This document shows, piece after piece, positions 36,031 to 42,580 of a DNA stretch of 64,000 bases (position 1 is the stretch's first letter; the number at the start of each line of letters is the position of its first letter). Source of the DNA: Collinsella aerofaciens (lineage in GTDB: Bacteria > Actinomycetota > Coriobacteriia > Coriobacteriales > Coriobacteriaceae); contig NZ_CAAKNY010000031.1 in the NCBI RefSeq assembly GCF_901212495.1, forward strand, positions 1 to 64,000. Direction: 5' to 3'. The position numbers and the translations under genes are program-made. The notes beneath the pieces were generated by a model that was given only the letters and a program-made list of their open reading frames with translations, made no database searches and was not told the DNA's origin.

Positions 36031-36642
36031 ATGGGCATGGATGAGCTCATTGACCTGTTTGCCGAGGGCGACGAACTTGTTTCAAACACCGCTTTTGAGG
36101 ATATGGAGCTTGCTTATGACGTAGCGAATGGTGCGACGTTCGATGGCGTCGTGTTTCGATCCTGCGTGTTCGACGGTGTGGATTGGAGCGGCTCTACCTT
36201 CCACGACGTGCTGTTTCGCGGCTGCCGCTTTATCCGCTGCAATATGGAGGGCTGCTGGCTCAATCGCTGCGACTTTGTTGACTGCTCGGCGCCGGGACTC
36301 AACTTGCTCAAGGCACGCCTGTCGAGCGTGTCGTTTGCATCGTGCGATTTGAGCTATGCGAACCTCTCGGAAGGACGCATTGGGCCCCTGGCGGCGCGTG
36401 ATACGCGTCTGACCGAGGCGGCACTTCAGGGTGCCAAGCTGGGGCAGCTGCGCCTGGACGGCTGCGAGCTAACGCGGCTCGATGTGTTCAAGACCCCGCT
36501 TTCCGGCGTGGATGTATCGCGCTGCACGTTTGCGGCGCCCATTATTTCGGGCGACTACCATGAGCTGCGTGGTCTGACGGTCAACGCCGAGCAGGCGCTG
36601 GCGTTGTCGGGTCTGCTGGGTATTCAACTTGCCGACGAATAA
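36031..36642 (+). CDS. Pentapeptide-repeat protein
   Basis: About 203 residues. After a short acidic helix (MDELIDLFAEGDELVSN), the region 30-170 follows the A(D/N)LXX five-residue rhythm of a right-handed quadrilateral beta-helix: FDGVVFRSCVFDGVDWSGS, FRGCRFIRCNMEGCWLNRC, CDLSYANLSEG and so on, with many Cys in turn positions. Such proteins include gyrase-protecting DNA mimics and many of unknown role; no specific function is claimed. The start at 36031 has only a weak ribosome site; ATG 36037 is an alternative. It is flanked by inverted palindromic repeats. Confidence 0.82.
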   Translation: MGMDELIDLFAEGDELVSNTAFEDMELAYDVANGATFDGVVFRSCVFDGVDWSGSTFHDVLFRGCRFIRCNMEGCWLNRCDFVDCSAPGLNLLKARLSSVSFASCDLSYANLSEGRIGPLAARDTRLTEAALQGAKLGQLRLDGCELTRLDVFKTPLSGVDVSRCTFAAPIISGDYHELRGLTVNAEQALALSGLLGIQLADE

Positions 36643-36677
36643 ACGCGCCGGTCCTTTGCTCGACTGCTATCTAAAAA

Positions 36678-36744
36678 TAAACCGTCGCAACATTCGATAA
36701 TTTTTCGCGTTTGCGCGATTTTCATCGAATGTTGTGACGGTTTT
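36678..36744. terminator. Long hairpin after the pentapeptide gene
   Basis: Arms of about 20 bases (36678-36698 and 36724-36744) pair with one mismatch, ending in TTTTT at 36741-36745. A second hairpin, GGTGCAAA (36746-36753) with TTTGCACC (36767-36774), follows at once. Both look like terminators or repeat elements. Confidence 0.65.
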
Positions 36745-36781
36745 TGGTGCAAAGTAATATGACCCTTTTGCACCACCTGTT

Positions 36782-36920
36782 TGTCTCGATCTGTAGCATC
36801 TAGGGTCGATTTTGCCGAGTTACTGTTACAGATTGAGATAAATAAAAGGGTGCTGATAAATAATCTCGATCTGTAACAGTTAGACCTAGAAATGGACTCA
36901 AACTGTTACAGATCGAGACA
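36782..36920. repeat. Four alternating copies of an ACTGTTACAGATCGAGA motif
   Basis: Copies lie at 36782-36800 (minus, degenerate), 36822-36840 (plus), 36863-36880 (minus) and 36901-36920 (plus), about 40 bases apart and alternating in orientation. They thus form nested inverted-repeat pairs. The region is AT-rich and carries no gene. It could be a protein-binding array or a repeat cluster. Confidence 0.6.
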
Positions 36921-36928
36921 TTTGTGGG

Positions 36929-36965
36929 AACCACCACAAAGGTGCCTAGCTCCTTTGTGGTGGTT
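36929..36965 (-). repeat. Palindromic repeat, copy R2
   Basis: AACCACCACAAAGG (36929-36942) and CCTTTGTGGTGGTT (36952-36965) enclose TGCCTAGCT. The loop resembles the reverse complement of the R1 loop. It lies in inverted orientation relative to R1 (35961-35999). Confidence 0.7.
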
Positions 36966-36976
36966 TTGATGTTTGC

Positions 36977-37016
36977 CCAGATAAAACCTGCCAAAATAAA
37001 CCTGTCCCTTTTTAGT
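36977..37016 (-). repeat. GGGACAGG-type repeat next to thiD
   Basis: On the minus strand it reads AAAAAGGGACAGG followed by TTTATTTTGG and CAGGTTTTATC. It contains a direct repeat ATAAAACCTG/ATAAACCTG on the plus strand. It shares the GGGACAGG core with R1. It directly precedes the thiD stop and may help end that transcript. Confidence 0.5.
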
Positions 37017-37030
37017 AGGTCGCTGGTTAT

Positions 37031-37861
37031 TTAATACTGCCACATATGGTTGACAGGGCCGGAGCCTTTGCCCATGTTCAGGCCGGCGGCGAGAGCGCCG
37101 GTTAGGTAGGCCTTGCCGGCGTTGACGGCGTCGGCAAGATTCATGCCCTGGGCCAGCGCGCAAGCGATGGCGGACGAAAGCGTGCAGCCGGTGCCGTGCG
37201 TGTTGCCGGTCTCGATGCGCTTGTGGCGAAACCACGTAGTGAGCGGATCGCCCAGGTGGTTGCCCTCGTCATCGAGGGGCGCGGGCTCGGCCAGCACGTC
37301 GTTGGCCTCGTTGACAAAATGGCCGCCCTTAACCAAGGCGGCGCAGCCAAAACGGCGGGTGAGGAGCATAGCGGCATTTTGTTGTGTGCGCTCGGAATCG
37401 ACCTCGTAGTCGAGCAGCGCCATAGCCTCGGGAATGTTGGGGGTGATGACCGTTGCCAACGGGAACAGGCGGCGGGTGAGTGCCTCGGAGGCATCCTCGG
37501 CAATCAAGCGCGCGCCCGAGGTGGCGACCATGACGGGGTCGACGACGACGTTCGTTGCGTTCCAAGCGCTCAAGCGGTCGGCGATGACTTCGATAATCTC
37601 GACAGAGGAAACCATGCCGATTTTGACGGCGCTCGGGCGGATATCGTCAAAGACGGCGTCAATTTGCGCGGCTACGATATCTGGCGAGATATCCTGCACG
37701 GCGGTGACACCCAGGGTGTTTTGTGCCGTGATGGCAGTGATGACCGTCTCGGCATACAGGCGGTGCGCCGTGATGGTCTTGATGTCGGCCTGAATGCCGG
37801 CACCGCCGCTGGAATCGGATCCTGCGATGGATAGAACGGCAGGTACATTACTGCGATCCAT
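37031..37861 (-). CDS. thiD: Hydroxymethylpyrimidine/phosphomethylpyrimidine kinase ThiD
   Basis: ThiD phosphorylates HMP and HMP-P to HMP-PP, the pyrimidine half of thiamine. The 276 residues show VLSIAGSDSSGGAGIQADIKT at the N-terminus, a ribokinase-fold core with VVDPVMVATSGARL, VITPNIPEAMALL, ALVKGGHF, and the anion-hole motif NTHGTGCTLSSAIA with the catalytic Asp/Cys region. Start at 37861 is preferred (GGGAG upstream); GTG 37867 is an alternative. It lies downstream of thiC on the same strand, 182 bases away. Confidence 0.95.
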   Translation of the reverse strand: MDRSNVPAVLSIAGSDSSGGAGIQADIKTITAHRLYAETVITAITAQNTLGVTAVQDISPDIVAAQIDAVFDDIRPSAVKIGMVSSVEIIEVIADRLSAWNATNVVVDPVMVATSGARLIAEDASEALTRRLFPLATVITPNIPEAMALLDYEVDSERTQQNAAMLLTRRFGCAALVKGGHFVNEANDVLAEPAPLDDEGNHLGDPLTTWFRHKRIETGNTHGTGCTLSSAIACALAQGMNLADAVNAGKAYLTGALAAGLNMGKGSGPVNHMWQY

Positions 37862-37917
37862 GCTCACTCCCTTGTCCGATTGGATTCAAGTGGGTCTTTA
37901 AGCCTGCATTATAGAGA

Positions 37918-37949
37918 CGCCCGGGCCAACTCTATGTCGGACCCGGGCG
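37918..37949. terminator. Hairpin between thiC and thiD
   Basis: CGCCCGGG (37918-37925) pairs with CCCGGGCG (37942-37949) across a 16-base loop. There is no long U-tract, so it may attenuate rather than end the thiC transcript, or stabilise mRNA ends. Confidence 0.4.
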
Positions 37950-38043
37950 GGTGATGCAATCTTTACGCAAATGAAAGCAAATGTTCACACGTCAACAATC
38001 GACGAACGTTGCTGAGGGCCTGCGGCCGACCGTGGTGATAAGC

Positions 38044-39378
38044 CTAGTCCTCCATGCCAAGATCGATCGTCGTGCCCTCGAACACCTTGTTGACGGTACG
38101 GACGGCGCACATCTTGCCGCACATGGTGCAGGTGCCCTCGGTGGCGGCGGGGGACTCTTCGTAGCGCTTCTTACCGGTGACCGGGTCGAGAGCGCACTTC
38201 CACATGGCATCCCAGTCGAGTTTGCGGCGTGCCCGACCCATCTTGTCGTCCATGTCGCGGGCGTGCGGCACCTTCTTGGCGATATCGGCGGCGTGCGCGG
38301 CAATCTTAGTGGCCATGAGGCCGTCGAGCACATCCTGGGCGTTGGGCAGGCACAAGTGCTCGGCGGGCGTTACGTAGCACAGGAAGTCGGCGCCGGAGCT
38401 CGCGGAGATGGCGCCACCGATGGCGGCGGTGATGTGGTCGTAGCCCACGCCGATATCGGTCACCAGCGGTCCGAGCACATAGAACGGGGCGTTGTGGCAC
38501 AGACGCTTCTGCAGTTTCATGTTGGCGGCGATCTCGTCGAGCGCCATGTGACCTGGGCCCTCGACCATGACCTGGACGCCGGCGGCCCAAGCGCGCTTGC
38601 ACAGCTTGCCCAGTTCGATCATCTCGGCGGTCTCGGTGGCGTCGTTGGAGTCGTAGAGGCAGCCCGGGCGGCAGGAGTCGCCGAGCGAAATCGTCACGTC
38701 GTACTCGTGGCAAATCTCGAGCACCTCGTCGTAGAACTCGTAGAAGGGGTTTTCGTTGCCGGTGACCTCCATCCAGCCAAACAGCAGCGAGCCGCCGCGG
38801 CTGACGATGTTCATGAGGCGGCCGGTCTCCTTAAAGGTCTTGATGACCGACTTGTTGATGCCGCAGTGGATGGTCATAAAGTCCACACCGTCCTCGGCAT
38901 GCGCGCGCACGACCTCGAGCAGGTCGTCCTTGGTGAGCTTGACCAGCGGCTTTTCCATGTAACCGATGGCGTCGTACATGGGGACGGTGCCCACCATGAG
39001 CGGTGTCTCGTCGATGAGCTGCTGGCGGAACTGGCGCGTCTTGCCCGAGTTGGAGAGGTCCATGATGGCGTCGGCACCGTAATCCTCGGCGATCTTGACC
39101 TTCTTCCATTCCTCGGCGGCATCGGCCTTGTCGCCCGAGATACCAAGATTGACGTTGACCTTGGTGGACAGGCCCTCACCGACACCAAAGGCGCGCATGC
39201 CCTTTTTGATATGCACGATGTTGGCGGGAATGGCGATGCGGCCGTCGGCCACGCGCTCGCGGATGTACTCGGGGTCGCGATGCTCGCGCTCGGCGACCTC
39301 CTTCATCTGCGGTGTGATCTGCCCGGCGCGGGCGAAGTCGATTTGCGTGACGAGCGTGGGCTCGGTCTGTGTGCTCAT
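38044..39378 (-). CDS. thiC: Phosphomethylpyrimidine synthase ThiC
   Basis: ThiC is the radical-SAM enzyme that turns AIR into HMP-P. The 444 residues match the shorter ThiC form. Features include NVNLGISGDKADAAEEWKKVKIAEDYGADAIMDLS, ETPLMVGTVPMYDAIG, MTIHCGIN, RGGSLLFGWM, SLGDSCRPGCLYDSND and VEGPGHMALDEI. The C-terminal iron-sulfur cysteines are CTMCGKMC. Start at 39378 is eight bases after GGGAG. It is controlled by the TPP riboswitch directly upstream. Confidence 0.97.
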   Translation of the reverse strand: MSTQTEPTLVTQIDFARAGQITPQMKEVAEREHRDPEYIRERVADGRIAIPANIVHIKKGMRAFGVGEGLSTKVNVNLGISGDKADAAEEWKKVKIAEDYGADAIMDLSNSGKTRQFRQQLIDETPLMVGTVPMYDAIGYMEKPLVKLTKDDLLEVVRAHAEDGVDFMTIHCGINKSVIKTFKETGRLMNIVSRGGSLLFGWMEVTGNENPFYEFYDEVLEICHEYDVTISLGDSCRPGCLYDSNDATETAEMIELGKLCKRAWAAGVQVMVEGPGHMALDEIAANMKLQKRLCHNAPFYVLGPLVTDIGVGYDHITAAIGGAISASSGADFLCYVTPAEHLCLPNAQDVLDGLMATKIAAHAADIAKKVPHARDMDDKMGRARRKLDWDAMWKCALDPVTGKKRYEESPAATEGTCTMCGKMCAVRTVNKVFEGTTIDLGMED

Positions 39379-39385
39379 TGGCACG

Positions 39386-39480
39386 GCTCCCTTCGTTGGC
39401 ATTACCCATATCAGGTTTGCGGGTCAGGGCGGGCGCGCCCAATCTCAGCCTGCCGTCCTGTCCTGCAAGCTCCCCGTTTA
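39386..39480 (-). ncRNA. TPP (thi-box) riboswitch
   Basis: On the minus strand the conserved parts appear in order: GGGGAGC near 39470-39476, GGCTGAGATT, ACCCGC, AACCTGAT, GGGTAATGCC, and CGAAGGGAGC overlapping the thiC ribosome site. The pyrimidine-sensor and pyrophosphate-sensor helices can both form. Sequestration of the GGGAG suggests control of translation initiation. A TATACT -10 on the minus strand at 39494-39499 is a likely promoter. Confidence 0.93.
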
Positions 39481-39549
39481 TGTCATGGGCTCAAGTATAG
39501 CCTGAATGGGTACGATTGGGCCAACGAGCGTGCCTGTGGGGAGGCGTAC

Positions 39550-40065
39550 ATGGAAGACAAGCATCTATATCGAGAGACGCAACGGGATGTATCGGCCGAG
39601 GGTGGCCGTGCACACCATGGGTTGGTCGCGATTGGCTTTGCGGCGCTTGCCGTGCTGGTGATTGCCTTTTGTATTTGGACGTTTGGCGGTCAAGGCGGCG
39701 CTGCTTGGGAGTTCGAGGCTGATGATAGCCTACCGATTATGGCGATGAAGGTCTCTGGCGGCAACACGGTGGCAGCTCCCGGCGATTATTGGTATCCGTG
39801 CGATGAGTTTGTGCAGTTGCAGCTGAGCGGTGGTTCCATTCCTGGTGAAGAGATCGAGCGCGTGACCTTCGATGCGTCGCTTAAGACGCTGTCGGTCGCG
39901 CTCAAAGATCAAGGGGATGTGCCCACGACGATGGATATCGCGCTGACAGAATGGCGCCTGGAGCCCCCGTCGGGCGTCAAGGTGTCCGAGGTGGAGCATG
40001 TCAAGATTACCTATCAGGACGGCTCGACAAATGAAATTGCCAAAGCCGACGGCTTGGCGGAATAG
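39550..40065 (+). CDS. Hypothetical single-pass membrane protein
   Basis: The 171 residues show a charged N-terminus of about 32 residues, one membrane segment (about 33-56, LVAIGFAALAVLVIAFCIWTF), then an extracytoplasmic domain of mixed beta character (FEADDSLPIMAMKVSGGNTVAAPGDYWYPCDEFVQLQLSGG ...). I do not recognise a family. GGGGAGG precedes the ATG. It is divergent from thiC, and its start lies about 70 bases beyond the riboswitch 5' end, so the two promoters may overlap. Confidence 0.65.
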   Translation: MEDKHLYRETQRDVSAEGGRAHHGLVAIGFAALAVLVIAFCIWTFGGQGGAAWEFEADDSLPIMAMKVSGGNTVAAPGDYWYPCDEFVQLQLSGGSIPGEEIERVTFDASLKTLSVALKDQGDVPTTMDIALTEWRLEPPSGVKVSEVEHVKITYQDGSTNEIAKADGLAE

Positions 40066-40105
40066 ACGCCGTGCCTAGGCAGCACATTCAAAAGTCGCGG
40101 TGGCC

Positions 40106-40915
40106 CTACAAGGCCTGTTCGTTCAGGAAGACCATAGTGTTTTTATTTGAAAGCTCGGGAAAGTGACGATAACCAACGTCGAACGCGGTGAGCCCGCTTA
40201 CATCCTCGAGCTTGTTTTCTGCCATCCAGCGTACCATGGAGCCGCGCGCCTTTTTGCTGGCGGTCGAGCGCTGGATGGGCTTGCCGTTGCGGACGCCTTC
40301 GCCAAAGAGACATGTGACGACCTTGGCATCGGTGGTGAGGCAGGGCAGAACGGCTTTGGCGTATTCCACGCTGGCGAGGTTGACGATCGTGGCGTTGGAG
40401 CCTGCCGGAGCGATGGCCCGTGCGAGCTTGTCGCCCCAAAACGCGTAGAGGTCTCGGGTATCGTCGACGGCAAGCTTCGCGCCCATCTCCAGCCGATACG
40501 GTTCAACGGCATGAAAGGGGCGTACGCATCCGTAGAGTCCCGAGAGGATCCACAGATGGTCTTGCAGCCATGCGAGCTGCGCGGAATCCATCACCTCGGG
40601 CGCCATGCTCTGGTATTGAATGCCGTGGTAGGACATGACGGCGGGGGAGATTCGACGCGCGATATCGGGATCGGCGAGGTCGGTATCGCTCAGGACGGGC
40701 ATAAATTTGTGAAGCGTATCCAGGCACGCTGTAAGCAGCCTGTCGCTCACGTTCCAAAGGGTCTGAAGACCTGCCGCGCCATCCTCGTGTTCGATGTCCA
40801 GCAGTGCCTGATGGAGCCGGGCCGTCTGATGTGCAAAAGGCGGTATGCCCCAAACGTCAAAGGCATCTTGAGCTGTCCGCATCTGTTTGGCGGGCGAAAT
40901 GACGACCTGTAGCAC
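40106..40915 (-). CDS. yaaA: YaaA family peroxide stress protein (DUF328)
   Basis: The 269 residues begin LQVVISPAKQM and continue with the YaaA pattern: YHGIQYQSMAP, LWILSGLYGCVRPFHAVEPYRLEMG, DLYAFWGDKLA, VNLASVEYAKAVLP, and a C-terminal KKARGSMVRWMAENKLED ... FDVGYRH. E. coli YaaA lowers free iron under peroxide stress and binds DNA. The start is GTG at 40915 with GGGAGGAG six bases upstream. The gene stands alone between a small membrane protein gene and a repeat. Confidence 0.92.
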   Translation of the reverse strand: MLQVVISPAKQMRTAQDAFDVWGIPPFAHQTARLHQALLDIEHEDGAAGLQTLWNVSDRLLTACLDTLHKFMPVLSDTDLADPDIARRISPAVMSYHGIQYQSMAPEVMDSAQLAWLQDHLWILSGLYGCVRPFHAVEPYRLEMGAKLAVDDTRDLYAFWGDKLARAIAPAGSNATIVNLASVEYAKAVLPCLTTDAKVVTCLFGEGVRNGKPIQRSTASKKARGSMVRWMAENKLEDVSGLTAFDVGYRHFPELSNKNTMVFLNEQAL

Positions 40916-40937
40916 GGAATTCTCCTCCCGCTAAAAA

Positions 40938-41008
40938 AGTTGCGGTGGAATGCGGTCTGTTTTGGCCGTGTATGGGCCAGTTTAGTCCGTCTTTCACCGC
41001 AAGTTACG
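40938..41008. repeat. AGTTGCGGTG repeat, copy 1
   Basis: An imperfect palindrome of about 70 bases: AAGTTGCGGTGGAATGCGG at the left, CTTTCACCGCAAGTTA at the right. It is similar in sequence, not only in shape, to 61919-61989. It lies between the yaaA start and the aminopeptidase stop. Confidence 0.65.
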
Positions 41009-41016
41009 AGGGTTGG

Positions 41017-42414
41017 TTAGGCGCGCTCGAGGAAGGCCTTGTAGCCTCGATATGCCTCGTAGATGTCGGCCTTGTTGGCGACCTCCCACAGGGCGTGCAT
41101 GGACAGGACGGCAACGCCGGAGTCGATGACGTTCATGCCGTACTTGGCCATGATGTAGGCGATGGTGCCGCCGCCGCCCGCGTTGACGCGACCGAGCTCG
41201 CAGGTCTGGAAGTCCACGCCGGCCTCGTCCATGATGTCGCGGACAAGCGCCATGTACTCGGCATCGGCGTCGTTGGAACCGCCCTTGCCGCGGCTGCCCG
41301 TGTACTTGTTAAAGCACAGGCCGCGACCCATGAAGGCGGCGTTCTTGGTCTCGAACTTGCTGGCGTAGCCCGGGTCGAAGCCGGCGGACACATCGGAGGA
41401 AAGCATGCGGCTGCGGGCGAGCGCGCGGCGCAGGGCCAGCGGGCTATCCTCGCCGGCGAGCGCCATGATCTCGGCGACCGTGTTCTCGAAGAAGCGGCTC
41501 GTCATGCCGGTGGCACCCACGGAACCGATCTCCTCCTTGTCGACGATGAGTGTGATGCTCGTGCGCTCCACGTTGGCGACATTGATCTGGGCGAGCATGG
41601 ACGGATAGGCGCAGACACGGTCGTCGTGGCCATAGCCCAGAATCATGGAGCGGTCGAGGCCCATGTCGCGGGCCGGGCCGGCGGGCACGACCTCGATCTC
41701 GGCGGAGAGGAAGTCCTCCTCCTCGACGTCATACTGCTCCTTGAGGATATCCAGGAACATCTGCTTGACGGGCTCCTTGGGAGCATCCTTGTCGTCCTCG
41801 TCGAACTTGACGGGACGGCCGCCCACGATCACGTCGAGGATCTCGGCGTCGACGGCGTCCTTGGCGGGCTTGGCCATCTGCTCGCTCGAGAGGTGAATCA
41901 GCAGGTCGGAGATGGTAAAGACCGGGTCGTCGGCCTTGTCACCGATGTTGATGTCGACGGTGGCGCCGTCCTTTTTGCAGATGACGCCTACGAGTGCGAG
42001 CGGGGAAGCGACCCAGTGGTAGCTCTTGACGCCGCCATAGTAGTGCGTGTCGAGATAAGCCATGTCGCCGGCCTCGAAGGCGGGGTTCTGCTTAAGGTCC
42101 AGGCGCGGCGAGTCCACGTGGGCGCCCAGGATGTTAAAGCCCTGCTCGAGCGGGGCGGTGCCCAGGTTGACGAGCATAAGGTCCTTGCCGTGATTTGCGG
42201 CGTACACCTTGTCGCCGGCCTTGAGCGCGCGGCCCTCGGCGATCACGTTCTCCAGATTGACGTAGCCCGCCTCCTCGGCCATCTTAATACCGGTCTTGAC
42301 GCACAGGCGTTCAGTCTTGTTCTCGCTCAAAAACTGCTTATAGCTGCGGCAAAGCTCCTCGAGCTCCTCGATCTGCTGTGACGTGTACTTTTTCCATGCG
42401 CAGGGACGCTCCAT
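41017..42414 (-). CDS. M18 family zinc aminopeptidase
   Basis: A dinuclear zinc aminopeptidase of 465 residues. Metal and catalytic motifs are visible: NILGAHVDSPRLDLK (first His/Asp), the YYGGVKSYHW segment, LIVDKEEIGSVGATG with the catalytic and metal Glu pair, SSDVSAGFDPGY, and SMHALWEVANKADIYE near the end (last His). Length and sequence match the bacterial ApeA/LAP4-like group that releases N-terminal acidic or neutral residues. Start at 42414 is ten bases after AAGGAG; longer in-frame extensions upstream lack support. Confidence 0.92.
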   Translation of the reverse strand: MERPCAWKKYTSQQIEELEELCRSYKQFLSENKTERLCVKTGIKMAEEAGYVNLENVIAEGRALKAGDKVYAANHGKDLMLVNLGTAPLEQGFNILGAHVDSPRLDLKQNPAFEAGDMAYLDTHYYGGVKSYHWVASPLALVGVICKKDGATVDINIGDKADDPVFTISDLLIHLSSEQMAKPAKDAVDAEILDVIVGGRPVKFDEDDKDAPKEPVKQMFLDILKEQYDVEEEDFLSAEIEVVPAGPARDMGLDRSMILGYGHDDRVCAYPSMLAQINVANVERTSITLIVDKEEIGSVGATGMTSRFFENTVAEIMALAGEDSPLALRRALARSRMLSSDVSAGFDPGYASKFETKNAAFMGRGLCFNKYTGSRGKGGSNDADAEYMALVRDIMDEAGVDFQTCELGRVNAGGGGTIAYIMAKYGMNVIDSGVAVLSMHALWEVANKADIYEAYRGYKAFLERA

Positions 42415-42580
42415 GACGCAGGCTCCTTTCGGATCGATCGTGCTGGTTGATGTACCGTGAGCCATCGTATCACGCGCGGGCCCGCGGCGGCAGGGAAGCC
42501 TGATGTGCGGTGGCCGTGGGGCGGGGAGCGTGTAAACTGGTGTGAGCAAACCGTGCCCAGCCCAAAGCGAGGTAATCAAT

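Noticed and set aside
36782-36920. CRISPR-like array
   Set aside because: The repeats alternate in orientation, number only four, differ in sequence, and no cas genes are present.
37981-39549. Extended reading frame upstream of the membrane-protein gene at 39550
   Set aside because: It runs antisense through thiC and its riboswitch; only the part from ATG 39550, with GGGGAGG before it, has coding character of its own.
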